This document shows, piece after piece, positions 50,153 to 58,483 of a stretch of 64,000 nucleotides of DNA (position 1 is the first letter of the stretch; each line of letters starts with the position of its first letter). The position numbers and the translations under genes are program-made. A model generated the notes under the pieces. That model ran no database searches and was not told the DNA's origin. It saw only the letters and a program-made list of their open reading frames with translations. Location of the stretch: positions 372,001-436,000 of the forward strand of contig NZ_QZEY01000004.1 of assembly GCF_003594875.1 (NCBI RefSeq), read 5' to 3'. The DNA is from Bailinhaonella thermotolerans. GTDB lineage: Bacteria > Actinomycetota > Actinomycetes > Streptosporangiales > Streptosporangiaceae.

Positions 50153-50545
50153 TCACTCCGCGTCCGCCAGTCTCGGGTTGGTGGAAAGGTGCTGGCCCAC
50201 GCGCTTGACCAGCATCGCCATCTCGTACGCGATCAGGCCGACGTCGGCGTCGGCCGTACTGAGCACGGCCAGGTTGGTGCCCTGGCCCGCGGCGGTCACG
50301 AACAGGAACGCGTCCTCCATCTCGATGATGGTCTGGCGCACCGCCCCGCCGCCGAAGTGGTTCCCCGCCCCGCGCGCCAGGCTCTGGAACCCGGCGGCCA
50401 GCGCCGCCAGGTGCTCGGAGTCCTCACGCCGCAGATCCTTCGACGCGCCGATGGCGAGCCCGTCGCTGGAGAGGAGCACCACATGCCGCACGGGAGCCAC
50501 CCGGCTGATCAAGTCGTCGAGCAACCAGCCCAGAGACTCCGCCAT
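50153..50545 (-). CDS. conservon roadblock/LC7 protein (CvnB-type)
   Basis: Roadblock/LC7 domain protein, about 130 residues (LGWLLDDLISRVAPVRHVVLLSSDGL, then VLSTADADVGLIAYEMAML). In conservons it is the likely GTPase-regulating partner. The ATG at 50545 overlaps the kinase stop (GTGATG); a GTG at 50548 is equally possible. Confidence 0.93.
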   Translation of the reverse strand: MAESLGWLLDDLISRVAPVRHVVLLSSDGLAIGASKDLRREDSEHLAALAAGFQSLARGAGNHFGGGAVRQTIIEMEDAFLFVTAAGQGTNLAVLSTADADVGLIAYEMAMLVKRVGQHLSTNPRLADAE

Positions 50546-53031
50546 CACTCGTCACCTTTCTTGCCGTCCAACTCTTGGGCGTCGCGGCGGCCCCGCCGCA
50601 CGCCGTCCTGGAACGAAGCGAAGATCGCCCGGGTCTCCTCGGGGGACCTCGCCGTCCCGGTGTCCTCGGGGTCGCCGTCCGCGCCGTTCACCGGCGCCGC
50701 CGTCCGCGGCCTGGCCTGCCGGAGCTGCGGGGCGAGGCTGGCCTGCCGCACACGCCGGGGCAGGCCCTTGTGCGTGTCGGCCGCGCGGCCGTCGGAGGCG
50801 CGGCCGTCGGTCGCGCGGGCGTCGGTCGCGCGGGCGTCCGGGGCGCCGGAGCCGCGCGCGTCCGGGGCGGGGCGGGTCCCGGCGACGCGGCGGGGGAGGG
50901 CATCGCGCACGACGCCCTCCATGGGCAGCACCGGGCCGGGCGCGGACTCCCCGTCGGTCCCCCTGACGGGGAGTACGGCGGGGCGGGGCGGCTCGGGCGC
51001 CTCGGGGGCGGCGCGCAGCGGGGTGACGAGCTCGGCCACGTCCTCGGCGGGACGCGTCCTGACGGCCTCCAGCGCGGGGCGGGACTCGGGGGCGGCGGAG
51101 GTCTGCGGGCCCACCGCGACCAGCTCGCGCTCGCGCGGCGCCTCCACCACCAGCGCCGCGGGCAGCAGCACGATCGCCGTGGTGCCGCCGTACGGCGAGG
51201 GCCGCAGGACGACCCGGATGTCGTGGCGGTGGGCGAGCCGGCCGACCACGAACAGGCCGAGCCGGTCGCTGTCGGCCAGGTCGAACTCCGGCGGCGTGGC
51301 GAGCTTCTCGTTGATGGCGTCGAATTCCTCGGCGCTCAGCCCCAGGCCGCGGTCCTCGACCTCGATGGCGTACCCGGAGCCCACGATCTCGCCGCGTACC
51401 CGGACCTCGGTGTGCGGCGGCGAGAAGATCGTGGCGTTCTCGACCAGCTCGGCGATCAGGTGGATCACGTCGGCGACCGCGGCGCCCAGCAGCGCCGGGC
51501 CCGGCGGCACGTGCACGGTGACGCGCTGGTAGTCCTCGACCTCGGCGACCGCGCCGCGCACGACGTCGAGGATGGGCACCGGGTTGCGCCAGCCCCGGCC
51601 GGGCAGCGCGCCCGACAGGATGATCAGGCCCTCGGCGTGGCGGCGCATGCGGGTGGTGAGGTGGTCGAGCCGGAAGAGGTCCTCCAGCGTCTGCGCGTCC
51701 ACGTCGCGCCGCTCCATGGTGTCCAGCAGCGCGAGCTGGCGGTGCAGCAGCGACTGGTTGCGCCGGGCCAGGTTGAGGAAGACCTGCGCGACCCCGCGCC
51801 GCAGCGCGGCCTGCCCGACGGCGGCGGTGATCGCGGTCCGCTGGACCGTGGTGAAGGCGGCGCCCACGTCGGAGATCTCGGAGGTGCCGCGCAGGTGCAG
51901 CTCGGGCGCCTCGGCGTCCACGTCCACGTCGTCGCCGCGGCTGAGCCGGTCGATGACGGTCGGCAGCCGGTCCGCGGCCAGCACGAGCGCGGCGCGGCGC
52001 AGGTTGACCAGCTCACGGGCCAGGCGGCGGCCGAACCGCAGCGAGAGCAGCACGGAGACGACGACCGCGACCAGGCCGAGCCCGGCCAGCAGCCCGACAC
52101 GCACGAGGATGCCGACGGCGACGCCCTCGATGCGGTCCACCAGCCGGTACGCCTGGGTGGCCTGGAGCTTGTCGGCGGTCCGCTTCAGCCGCTCGGCCAT
52201 CTTCTGCCAGTCGGCCGCGTCGGCGGGCAGCGGGACGGTCGCCCGGGAGGACCCGATGATGGCGTCCTCGACGTTCTCGAACTGGCCGAACAGCGGCGAC
52301 TCGGCGAAGTCCACGTAGGGGCCGCGCAGGTCCTCGTCGAGCTGGCGCAGCGCCTTGCCCTGCAGGAAGCGGCGGGCGGTGACCCATTCGGAGAAGGCCT
52401 TGCGCTCGCCGGGGGTCAGGTTGTCGCCGCCGATGATGGCCGAGATCAGCGCGCTCTCGCGCGTGATCATCTCGCGGGCCTCGCCCATCGCCGTGATGGC
52501 CGTGGCCTGCTGGTGGATCTCGACGTCGGGGACCAGGATCAGCTTGTCGTAGAGGCGGAACTGGGCGTCCACGACGGCGTTGTAGGCGCGGATCGCCTCC
52601 AGCCGGGTGACCCGGTGGGCGTCGATCCGGTTGCGCATCTCCGGCAGGCGGTCCAGCCGGTCCAGCATGTCCGCGACCGGCTGCCGCATGTCCTCGCTGG
52701 TGGCGGCCACGCCCTCGGGCGACAGCGCCAGCCTGCGGAACGTCTGGTGCATCTTGTCGGTCTTGGCGCGCTGGGCCCGCAGCTCGGCGTATCCCTCGGG
52801 GGTGTAGCGGCTCATGTGCGCCACCGACAGGCGCCGCTCGGCCTGGAGCTCGACCACGACGTCCTCGGCGGGGCTGGCCACGAGGTCCACCGCGCCCTGG
52901 ATCCGCTTGAGGCGCAGCCCGTCGGGGACCGTGAAGCCCGCGGTGAACCCCCAGAGCAGGATCAGCGAGGCCACCGGCATCACGAGCAAGGTGAAGATCT
53001 TGAATCGGATCGACCGGCTACGGGAAGCCAT
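50545..53031 (-). CDS. conservon sensor histidine kinase (CvnA-type)
   Basis: First gene of the conservon. N-terminal helix (residues 9-30), an outer nitrate/nitrite-sensing-like region (~35-300), second helix (~310-330), HAMP-like segment and a HATPase domain with ELVENATIFSPPHTEVRVRG and DRGLGLSAEE. A disordered C-terminus (residues ~630-828) is rich in Pro, Ala and Arg and contains short RATD/RASD repeats, as in other CvnA proteins. It likely senses an outside signal and signals through the roadblock, DUF742 and GTPase proteins. Confidence 0.93.
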   Translation of the reverse strand: MASRSRSIRFKIFTLLVMPVASLILLWGFTAGFTVPDGLRLKRIQGAVDLVASPAEDVVVELQAERRLSVAHMSRYTPEGYAELRAQRAKTDKMHQTFRRLALSPEGVAATSEDMRQPVADMLDRLDRLPEMRNRIDAHRVTRLEAIRAYNAVVDAQFRLYDKLILVPDVEIHQQATAITAMGEAREMITRESALISAIIGGDNLTPGERKAFSEWVTARRFLQGKALRQLDEDLRGPYVDFAESPLFGQFENVEDAIIGSSRATVPLPADAADWQKMAERLKRTADKLQATQAYRLVDRIEGVAVGILVRVGLLAGLGLVAVVVSVLLSLRFGRRLARELVNLRRAALVLAADRLPTVIDRLSRGDDVDVDAEAPELHLRGTSEISDVGAAFTTVQRTAITAAVGQAALRRGVAQVFLNLARRNQSLLHRQLALLDTMERRDVDAQTLEDLFRLDHLTTRMRRHAEGLIILSGALPGRGWRNPVPILDVVRGAVAEVEDYQRVTVHVPPGPALLGAAVADVIHLIAELVENATIFSPPHTEVRVRGEIVGSGYAIEVEDRGLGLSAEEFDAINEKLATPPEFDLADSDRLGLFVVGRLAHRHDIRVVLRPSPYGGTTAIVLLPAALVVEAPRERELVAVGPQTSAAPESRPALEAVRTRPAEDVAELVTPLRAAPEAPEPPRPAVLPVRGTDGESAPGPVLPMEGVVRDALPRRVAGTRPAPDARGSGAPDARATDARATDGRASDGRAADTHKGLPRRVRQASLAPQLRQARPRTAAPVNGADGDPEDTGTARSPEETRAIFASFQDGVRRGRRDAQELDGKKGDE

Positions 53032-53133
53032 GGCACCTCGTCCCGGGGAATGTGGCCGAAAGGCGCGGAAACCACCATCTTTGCGAAGATCGGTGGAGAG
53101 ACTAGCACGCGACCCGCCGCTTATCCCCTGTCA

Positions 53134-53165
53134 CGAGAGCCGAACATCGTCCCGTACGGCTCTCG
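53134..53165 (-). terminator. hairpin behind the FAD monooxygenase gene
   Basis: CGAGAGCCG (53134-53142) and CGGCTCTCG (53157-53165) form a perfect 9-base stem ten bases after the stop; one arm holds a CCGTACGG element. Confidence 0.55.
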
Positions 53166-53174
53166 CGCACCACC

Positions 53175-54365
53175 TCAGGCGGCCCCGGCGTACCAGTCGA
53201 TGTGGTGGCGGTACTGCCAGTCCAGCCGGCTCGGGTCGGCGGCCTTCTTCAGGAAGAGCGGCAGCATCAGGTCGCGCATCACCCGGGCGACGGGCCCGGC
53301 GGCCTTGCTGTTGCTGATCCGGCGGGAGGTCGCCACGACCCGCTCCACCCGCTCGCGGCGGCGGCGCTCGAACGCGGCGAAGGCCCGCTCGTGGTCCGGC
53401 AGGTCCCGCAGGCACATCGCGAGCACCAGCGCGTCCTCGATCGCCATCGCCGCGCCCTGGCCGGAACTGGGGGAGGTGGCGTGCCCGGCGTCGCCGGTGA
53501 GCACGCCGCGGCCGCGGTGCCAGACCGGCACGGGGGGCATGTCGTAGACCGGCACCACCGGCCCCACCGAGCTCCCGGCGACGATCTCGGCGAACGGCCC
53601 CTCGTCCCCGGAGAACGCCTCCACGAGGATGGCCCGCCACCGGTCCTCGCTCGTCGCCGCGAGCTCGCGCCGCATCGCCTCCTCGTCGCCCCGGGGCAGG
53701 TTGGCGAACCACCAGGTGTCGCCCGAGGGCGCCCCGGCGTACCCGAAGAAGGCGCGCTTGCCGAAGACCATGTTGTAGACGCCGGGCTCGCCGCGGAAGC
53801 CGGGGACGCGCACGATCCCGCCGAAGCTGAGCAGGCCGCAGTACCGGGCCGGGGGAGCGCCGGGGTCGAGGATCGCGCGGGTGCGCGAGTGCACGCCGTC
53901 CGCGCCGATCAGCAGGTCGCCGGTGGCCTCCGTGCCGTCCTCGAACCTGGCGACCGCGCGGCGCCCGGTCACGTCGGCGTCGGCCAGGCGCTTGCCGTAC
54001 ACGATCTCGACGCCGGCGGCCAGGGCGCGCTCGCGGACGATGCGGTACAGGTCGGCGCGCGTGATCGTGTGGCTGACGGTGCCGTCGTCGAGTGCCAGGC
54101 CGTTGGGGACCTGGCCGAGGCGCTTGCCGGTGCCGCTCCACATCACCATCTCGGGGGTGGGGATGCCGGCGGCCATGACCTCCTCGTGCAGGCCGAGCAC
54201 GCGCAGGGCGTCGAGGGCGTTGGAGGCGACGTTGAGGAACGCGCCCCGGCCGTCGGCCCCGGCCTGGTGCGCCTCGTAGATGACGGAGTCGATGCCGGCC
54301 TTGCGGAGCGCCAGCGCGAGCACCGGGCCGCCGATCCCGCACCCGATGATCATCGCCTTGGTCAT
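53175..54365 (-). CDS. FAD-dependent monooxygenase (PHBH-like)
   Basis: Single-component flavin monooxygenase, 396 residues. FAD motif GCGIGGPVLALALRKAG, the DG motif LLIGADGVHSRTR and the second FAD motif GVLTGDAGHATSPSSGQGA are complete. It hydroxylates or oxidises a small aromatic or antibiotic-like compound; RebC/TetX-type enzymes share the motifs. It is divergent from a MarR regulator, with a palindrome between. ATG at 54365. Confidence 0.9.
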   Translation of the reverse strand: MTKAMIIGCGIGGPVLALALRKAGIDSVIYEAHQAGADGRGAFLNVASNALDALRVLGLHEEVMAAGIPTPEMVMWSGTGKRLGQVPNGLALDDGTVSHTITRADLYRIVRERALAAGVEIVYGKRLADADVTGRRAVARFEDGTEATGDLLIGADGVHSRTRAILDPGAPPARYCGLLSFGGIVRVPGFRGEPGVYNMVFGKRAFFGYAGAPSGDTWWFANLPRGDEEAMRRELAATSEDRWRAILVEAFSGDEGPFAEIVAGSSVGPVVPVYDMPPVPVWHRGRGVLTGDAGHATSPSSGQGAAMAIEDALVLAMCLRDLPDHERAFAAFERRRRERVERVVATSRRISNSKAAGPVARVMRDLMLPLFLKKAADPSRLDWQYRHHIDWYAGAA

Positions 54366-54404
54366 GGTCGCCACGTCCTTCCGTGTTACCCTCGGAGAGA
54401 GGTT

Positions 54405-54426
54405 ATTTAGTTCGGCCGAACGAAAT
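54405..54426. promoter_or_regulatory. MarR operator palindrome
   Basis: ATTTAGTTCGGCCGAACGAAAT is a nearly perfect 22-base palindrome (core GTTCGGCCGAAC) between the divergent monooxygenase and MarR genes. Confidence 0.7.
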
Positions 54427-54447
54427 ATATGCGGGAGGGTGGGGGAC

Positions 54448-54936
54448 GTGTCAAGGGACATCTCCGAACGAAGGAAGCGCTTGTTGGCCGAACTGGTCGA
54501 AGCCGGGCGGGAGCAGAGCACCGCCACGGTGATGTTCCACACCGCGGTCTCCGCCCTGATGGGCCTGAGCCCGACCGACTACAAGGCGATGGACCTGCTC
54601 GAACGCTTCGGCCCGCTGACCGCGGGGGAGCTGGCCGAGCACGCCGCGCTCGCACCGGCCTCCGTGAGCGGCCTCATCGACCGCCTGGAGCGCCGCGGCA
54701 TGGTACGGCGGACGCGCGACGCGGCCGACCGCCGCCGGGTGATCGTCGAGCTGACGCTGGCCGTGGGGGAGGCCTCGCGGTACACGATCTACGGAGACCT
54801 GATCAACGGCCTGAACGAGATCTACGCGACGTACACCGACGAGCAACTGGAGACGGTGCTGGACTTCCTGCGCCGCTCGGCCGCCGTGCAGCGCGAGGCC
54901 ACCGCCCGCCTCCCCGCCGAACTCCCCGAGCCCTGA
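54448..54936 (+). CDS. MarR-family regulator
   Basis: Winged-helix MarR protein of about 162 residues. The recognition part is GELAEHAALAPASVSGLIDRL, followed by the wing MVRRTRDAADRRRVIVEL. GTG at 54448 behind GGGGGAC is chosen; GTG at 54439 would add three residues. It very likely represses the divergent monooxygenase gene and answers to its substrate. Confidence 0.88.
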   Translation: MSRDISERRKRLLAELVEAGREQSTATVMFHTAVSALMGLSPTDYKAMDLLERFGPLTAGELAEHAALAPASVSGLIDRLERRGMVRRTRDAADRRRVIVELTLAVGEASRYTIYGDLINGLNEIYATYTDEQLETVLDFLRRSAAVQREATARLPAELPEP

Positions 54937-54984
54937 CCTCCCGGGGCCGGGCGCGGGAGCCGGGAGCCCGGGCGGACATGGGAA

Positions 54985-55014
54985 CGCGCCGCCGGGGAGG
55001 ACCCCGGCGGCGCG
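54985..55014. terminator. strong bidirectional terminator hairpin
   Basis: CGCGCCGCCGGGG (54985-54997) pairs perfectly with CCCCGGCGGCGCG (55002-55014) around a four-base AGGA loop between converging genes. Confidence 0.75.
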
Positions 55015-55051
55015 CCCGCCGAAACGCGTGTCCCGCCCCCGCCGGGTCCGG

Positions 55052-56119
55052 TCAGCCGTTGGTGGCGATGTACGGCCCCTGGGCCACGAGGCCGAGGCCC
55101 TGTCCCACGGCGTACACCTGGGAGGTCCCGGGGACCACGGTGACCTCGCGCAGGATCACGTCGCGCGTGGTGCCCGAGAGCGGGGCGGCGAACTCGGTCC
55201 ACGCGCCGCCCTGATAACGGTGGATCTTGTTCCCGCCGACCGTCCAGACCGCGCCGTTCGCGTCGGCGGCCAGCGCGCGGCCCCCGCCGAACCCGGCCGG
55301 GTCGGCCACGTCCTGCCAGGCGGACCCGTCGAAGCGCTTGAGGAAGCCCGCCGTGCCGTTCCGGCCGGAGAGCCACACCTCGCTCCCGCCGCTCACCGCG
55401 AGCCCGGTGAGGCGCGAGGCGGACGTCAGGCCCGGCACGCTCACCTGCTGCCAGGTGCGGCCGTCGGTGCTGCGCAGCAGCGTGTTGACGTCACCGCTGT
55501 ACGCCGGGTCCCAGCGGGTCGCGGCCAGCGCCCACACGTCCGTCGCCGAGCGCGACACGATCTGGTGCACCGTGAGGCCGGGCAGGCGGGTGACCAGCCA
55601 CTGGCCGCCGGCGCGGCGGTAGATCAGGCCCTCGTCGCGGGTGTTCGCGGCGACCCACACGGCGTCGGGGCGCGCCTCGACCGTCGTCCAGACGCCGGTC
55701 GGCTCCAGCGGGAGCGGCGGGCTCGACCACGCCGTCCCGTCCCAGTGCGCGATGAGCGGGGAGTTCCGCCCGCCCGCGATCCACACGTCGGCCGGGGAGA
55801 GCGCCTTGATCGCGCGGATGTGCGCGGGCAGCAGCCCGGCCGGGCGGTGGTCGATCCACTTCGCGCCGTTCCACTGCCGCAGGAACGGCTTGCCCGTCTC
55901 GCCGACCTCGTCGCAGACCGGGTCGCACTTGATGGTCTCCAGCCCCGACGTCCACAGGTTGTCGGGGGCGGAGGCCGCGGCGTGCTGGACGGCGCTGGGC
56001 GGCAGGAGGGTCGGGCCCTTCAGGCTCCGCCAGGTGTCGGCGGCCGCCGGGCCCGCCGTTCCGGCGACGAGCCCGCAGGCCAGCAGAATGCCCGTGATCA
56101 GGGCGGCTATTCGTTTCAT
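55052..56119 (-). CDS. secreted beta-propeller-like protein
   Basis: Exported protein of 355 residues with signal peptide (residues 1-29, ending AAA). Repeats of about 45 residues with the pattern DVWIAGG, AVWVAAN, DVWALAA, EVWLSGR, AVWTVGG suggest a six-bladed propeller. Two Cys in KCDPVC may form a disulfide. The function is unknown; such propellers bind ligands or proteins outside the cell. ATG at 56119. Confidence 0.75.
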   Translation of the reverse strand: MKRIAALITGILLACGLVAGTAGPAAADTWRSLKGPTLLPPSAVQHAAASAPDNLWTSGLETIKCDPVCDEVGETGKPFLRQWNGAKWIDHRPAGLLPAHIRAIKALSPADVWIAGGRNSPLIAHWDGTAWSSPPLPLEPTGVWTTVEARPDAVWVAANTRDEGLIYRRAGGQWLVTRLPGLTVHQIVSRSATDVWALAATRWDPAYSGDVNTLLRSTDGRTWQQVSVPGLTSASRLTGLAVSGGSEVWLSGRNGTAGFLKRFDGSAWQDVADPAGFGGGRALAADANGAVWTVGGNKIHRYQGGAWTEFAAPLSGTTRDVILREVTVVPGTSQVYAVGQGLGLVAQGPYIATNG

Positions 56120-56142
56120 GGCCGCAACTATGACGAAGATCA

Positions 56143-56156
56143 CAAGCTAATGCTTG
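56143..56156. promoter_or_regulatory. inverted repeat between divergent genes
   Basis: CAAGC-TAAT-GCTTG, in the A/T-richer gap between the propeller gene and the Mut7-C gene; possible operator, no regulator nearby. Confidence 0.3.
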
Positions 56157-56263
56157 GTCCTAAATCTCCACATCTTCCGGGCGCTTTGATCGCCCGGGGA
56201 CAATCTCCGCCCCGATCCCCGCCCGCCGGACTGACGCGCCGCGAACCCGGGCAGGAAGCCGCC

Positions 56264-56965
56264 ATGCTCCTGCGTTTCTCCGGCGGCCTCGCGGACCTCG
56301 TGTCCCCGCGCAGGCGCGGTCCCGTGGCGTACGACGGCACGTCCTCGCTCGGGCACGTGGTCGAGTCGGCCGGGGTCCCGCTCACCGAGGTCGGGGAGCT
56401 GCGCGAGGACGGCGAGCCCGTCCCGCCCGCGCGCCGCCCCCGCCCCGGCGCGGTGATCGACGTGCTCCCGGTGCGCCGGCCGCAGCCCGCCCCCGCGAGG
56501 TACCTGCTGGACGTGCACCTGGGCACGCTCGCGCGCCGCATGCGCCTGCTCGGCCTGGACACCGCCTACGGCAACGACCTGGACGACGACGAGCTCGCCT
56601 GCCGCGCGAACGCCGAGGACCGGGTGCTGCTCACCAAGGACCGCGGCCTGCTCCGCCGCCGGGCCCTGCGGCACGCCGCCTACGTCCGCGGGGACCGCCC
56701 CGACGACCAGCTCCGCGACGTCCTCGACCGCTTCGCCCCCGGCCTGGCCCCGTGGACGCGCTGCACCGCCTGCAACACGCCCCTGGCCCCCGTCGGGAAG
56801 GCCGAGGTGGCGGACGAGCTGCCGCCCGGCACCCGCCGCACCTACGACACGTTCGCCCGCTGCCCGGCCTGCCGCCGCGTCTACTGGCCCGGCGCCCACC
56901 ACGCCCGCCTCCAGGCCGTCGTCGCCGCGGCCGAGTCCGCCGTCTCGGCCTCCCGCGCCCGCTGA
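56264..56965 (+). CDS. Mut7-C RNase-fold protein with ubiquitin-like N-terminus
   Basis: Protein of 233 residues. Residues 1-75 are a ThiS/ubiquitin-like domain. The Mut7-C (PIN-like) domain follows with LDVHLGTLARRMRLLGLDT, the acidic NDLDDDELA and LLTKDRGLLRR. A C-terminal zinc ribbon has C-x2-C in CTACN and CPAC. Likely an RNase or RNA-binding factor; its substrate is unknown. ATG at 56264 with AGGAAG. It stands alone, followed by a 216-base gap rich in GTACGG and GGGGCGG repeats without a gene. Confidence 0.85.
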   Translation: MLLRFSGGLADLVSPRRRGPVAYDGTSSLGHVVESAGVPLTEVGELREDGEPVPPARRPRPGAVIDVLPVRRPQPAPARYLLDVHLGTLARRMRLLGLDTAYGNDLDDDELACRANAEDRVLLTKDRGLLRRRALRHAAYVRGDRPDDQLRDVLDRFAPGLAPWTRCTACNTPLAPVGKAEVADELPPGTRRTYDTFARCPACRRVYWPGAHHARLQAVVAAAESAVSASRAR

Positions 56966-57181
56966 CCCCTGGCGCCCCGCCGTACGGCCGGCCCTGGCGT
57001 ACGGCTCGCGCCGCCGTACGGCCCGGGGCGGCGGGATCGTGGGGGGCGGCCACGGGCGGCGGGGCGGCCGCCAGCGGGGCGGTCGCGCAGCGGGGCGGTC
57101 GCAGGGCGGGGAAGTGTCGGTGGCGGGAGGTAGCGTGCGCGTGGGCGGTCCCGCGAGGGGGCCGGGGGAGGGGCGGACGGC

Positions 57182-57523
57182 GTGGTGACGGCCGAGGACG
57201 TGCGGGCGGTGGCGCTGACCCTGCCCAGGACCAGCGAGCACCTGATCCGCGACCACGTGAAGTTCCGCGTCGGACGCATCGTCTACCTGTCGATCTCGCC
57301 CGACGAGAGCACGCTCGGGTTCGCGTTCCCGAGGGAGGAGCGGGCGGCCCTGGTGGCCGCCGAGCCCGCCAGGTTCCTGCTGCCCAGGGAGTCCGACCTG
57401 CGTTACAACTGGGTGTGCGCGCGGATGGCCGCCCTCGGCGCGGACGAGCTGCGCGAGCTGGTGGTCGAGGCGTGGACGATGGTCGTGCCCAAGCGCGTGG
57501 CCGCCGCCCACCTGGGCCGCTGA
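57182..57523 (+). CDS. MmcQ/YjbR-family protein
   Basis: Small protein of 113 residues with the CyaY-like double-wing fold of the MmcQ/YjbR family (DVRAVALTLPRTSEH, VKFRVGRIVYLSIS, VVPKRVAAAHL). DNA binding has been proposed for the family, but no role is established. GTG at 57182 behind GGGGGAGGGG; a second GTG follows directly. Confidence 0.85.
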   Translation: MVTAEDVRAVALTLPRTSEHLIRDHVKFRVGRIVYLSISPDESTLGFAFPREERAALVAAEPARFLLPRESDLRYNWVCARMAALGADELRELVVEAWTMVVPKRVAAAHLGR

Positions 57524-57527
57524 GCGG

Positions 57528-57563
57528 ACCTTCCAGACCTTCCACACCTTCCAGACGTTCCAC
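57528..57563. repeat. 9-10-base tandem repeat
   Basis: Four copies of ccttccaga/ccttccaca lie between the MmcQ and TauE/SafE genes. Confidence 0.65.
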
Positions 57564-57638
57564 CGAATGCGACAATCGTCGTGGACGCGGAGGAATCTTC
57601 TCCCCGTCCGGGACGGCCGCCGGCGAGGGAATGAGGGC

Positions 57639-58403
57639 TTGGACGCTTCTTCGACGCTCGCGCTCGCCGTGGCGGGCGTCGCCGCCGGGCTGTCCGGGTC
57701 CGTGGCCGGGCTGGCCTCCCTCTTCAGCTATCCGGCGCTGCTGGCCGCCGGGCTCCCGCCGGTCGTGGCCAACGTCACCAACACCGTGTCCCTGTTCGGC
57801 AGCACCGTGGGTTCGGTCGTGGGATCGCGGCTGGAACTGCGCGGCCAGCTCGGGCGGACGCTGCGGCTCGGCGCGCTCGCCACGGCGGGCGGGGCGTGCG
57901 GCGCGGCGCTGCTGCTGAGCACGCCGCCGGAGGCGTTCGAGGCCGTCGTGCCGTACCTGATCGCGCTGGGCTCGGTGGTGCTGCTCGCGCGCGAGCCGAT
58001 CCGGCGGCTGGCGGGCCGCCGCGCCTCCCGGGCCGGCGCCGGCCGCACGCCCGTGCCGCTGATGGGCGCGATCCTGCTGATCGGGGTCTACGCGGGCTAC
58101 TTCGGGGCCGCCGCCGGGGTGCTCCTGCTCGCCGCGCTCGCCGCCTCGTCCGCCGAACCGCTGGCCGTCAGCAACGCGGTCAAGAACGCGGTCCTCGGCG
58201 CGGCCAACCTGGTCGCCGCGCTCGCGTACGCGTTCCTGGCCCCCGTGGACTGGGCCGCCGCCGCGGCGCTCGCGGTGGGCGGCCTGGCCGGGAGCCGCCT
58301 CGGCCCCGTCCTGTTCCGCCGCCTCCCCGAGCGTCCCCTGCGCGTCGGGATCGCGCTGGCCGGCCTGGCCCTCGCCGTGCACCTCTGGCTCGCCGCGTCC
58401 TGA
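57639..58403 (+). CDS. TauE/SafE-family permease
   Basis: Membrane protein of about 254 residues and eight helices of the TauE/SafE family (sulfite/sulfoacetate-type anion export). GSVAGLASLFSYPALLAAGL and VANVTNTVSLFGSTVGSVVG form the first repeat; LIGVYAGYFGAAAGVLLLAAL and SNAVKNAVLGAANLVAAL the second. TTG at 57639 behind GAGGG fits best; ATG at 57567 would add 24 hydrophilic residues. Confidence 0.85.
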   Translation: MDASSTLALAVAGVAAGLSGSVAGLASLFSYPALLAAGLPPVVANVTNTVSLFGSTVGSVVGSRLELRGQLGRTLRLGALATAGGACGAALLLSTPPEAFEAVVPYLIALGSVVLLAREPIRRLAGRRASRAGAGRTPVPLMGAILLIGVYAGYFGAAAGVLLLAALAASSAEPLAVSNAVKNAVLGAANLVAALAYAFLAPVDWAAAAALAVGGLAGSRLGPVLFRRLPERPLRVGIALAGLALAVHLWLAAS

Positions 58404-58432
58404 CCGCGCCCCGCCGCACGCCGGCGCGTTCC

Positions 58433-58462
58433 GCCGTACGGCGGGCTCGCCTCGCGTACGGC
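58433..58462. terminator. CCGTACGG-type hairpin between convergent genes
   Basis: GCCGTACG (58433-58440) and CGTACGGC (58455-58462) can pair between the TauE/SafE gene and the kinase gene. Confidence 0.45.
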
Positions 58463-58483
58463 CCGCGCGGCCGGCCGTAGGGC

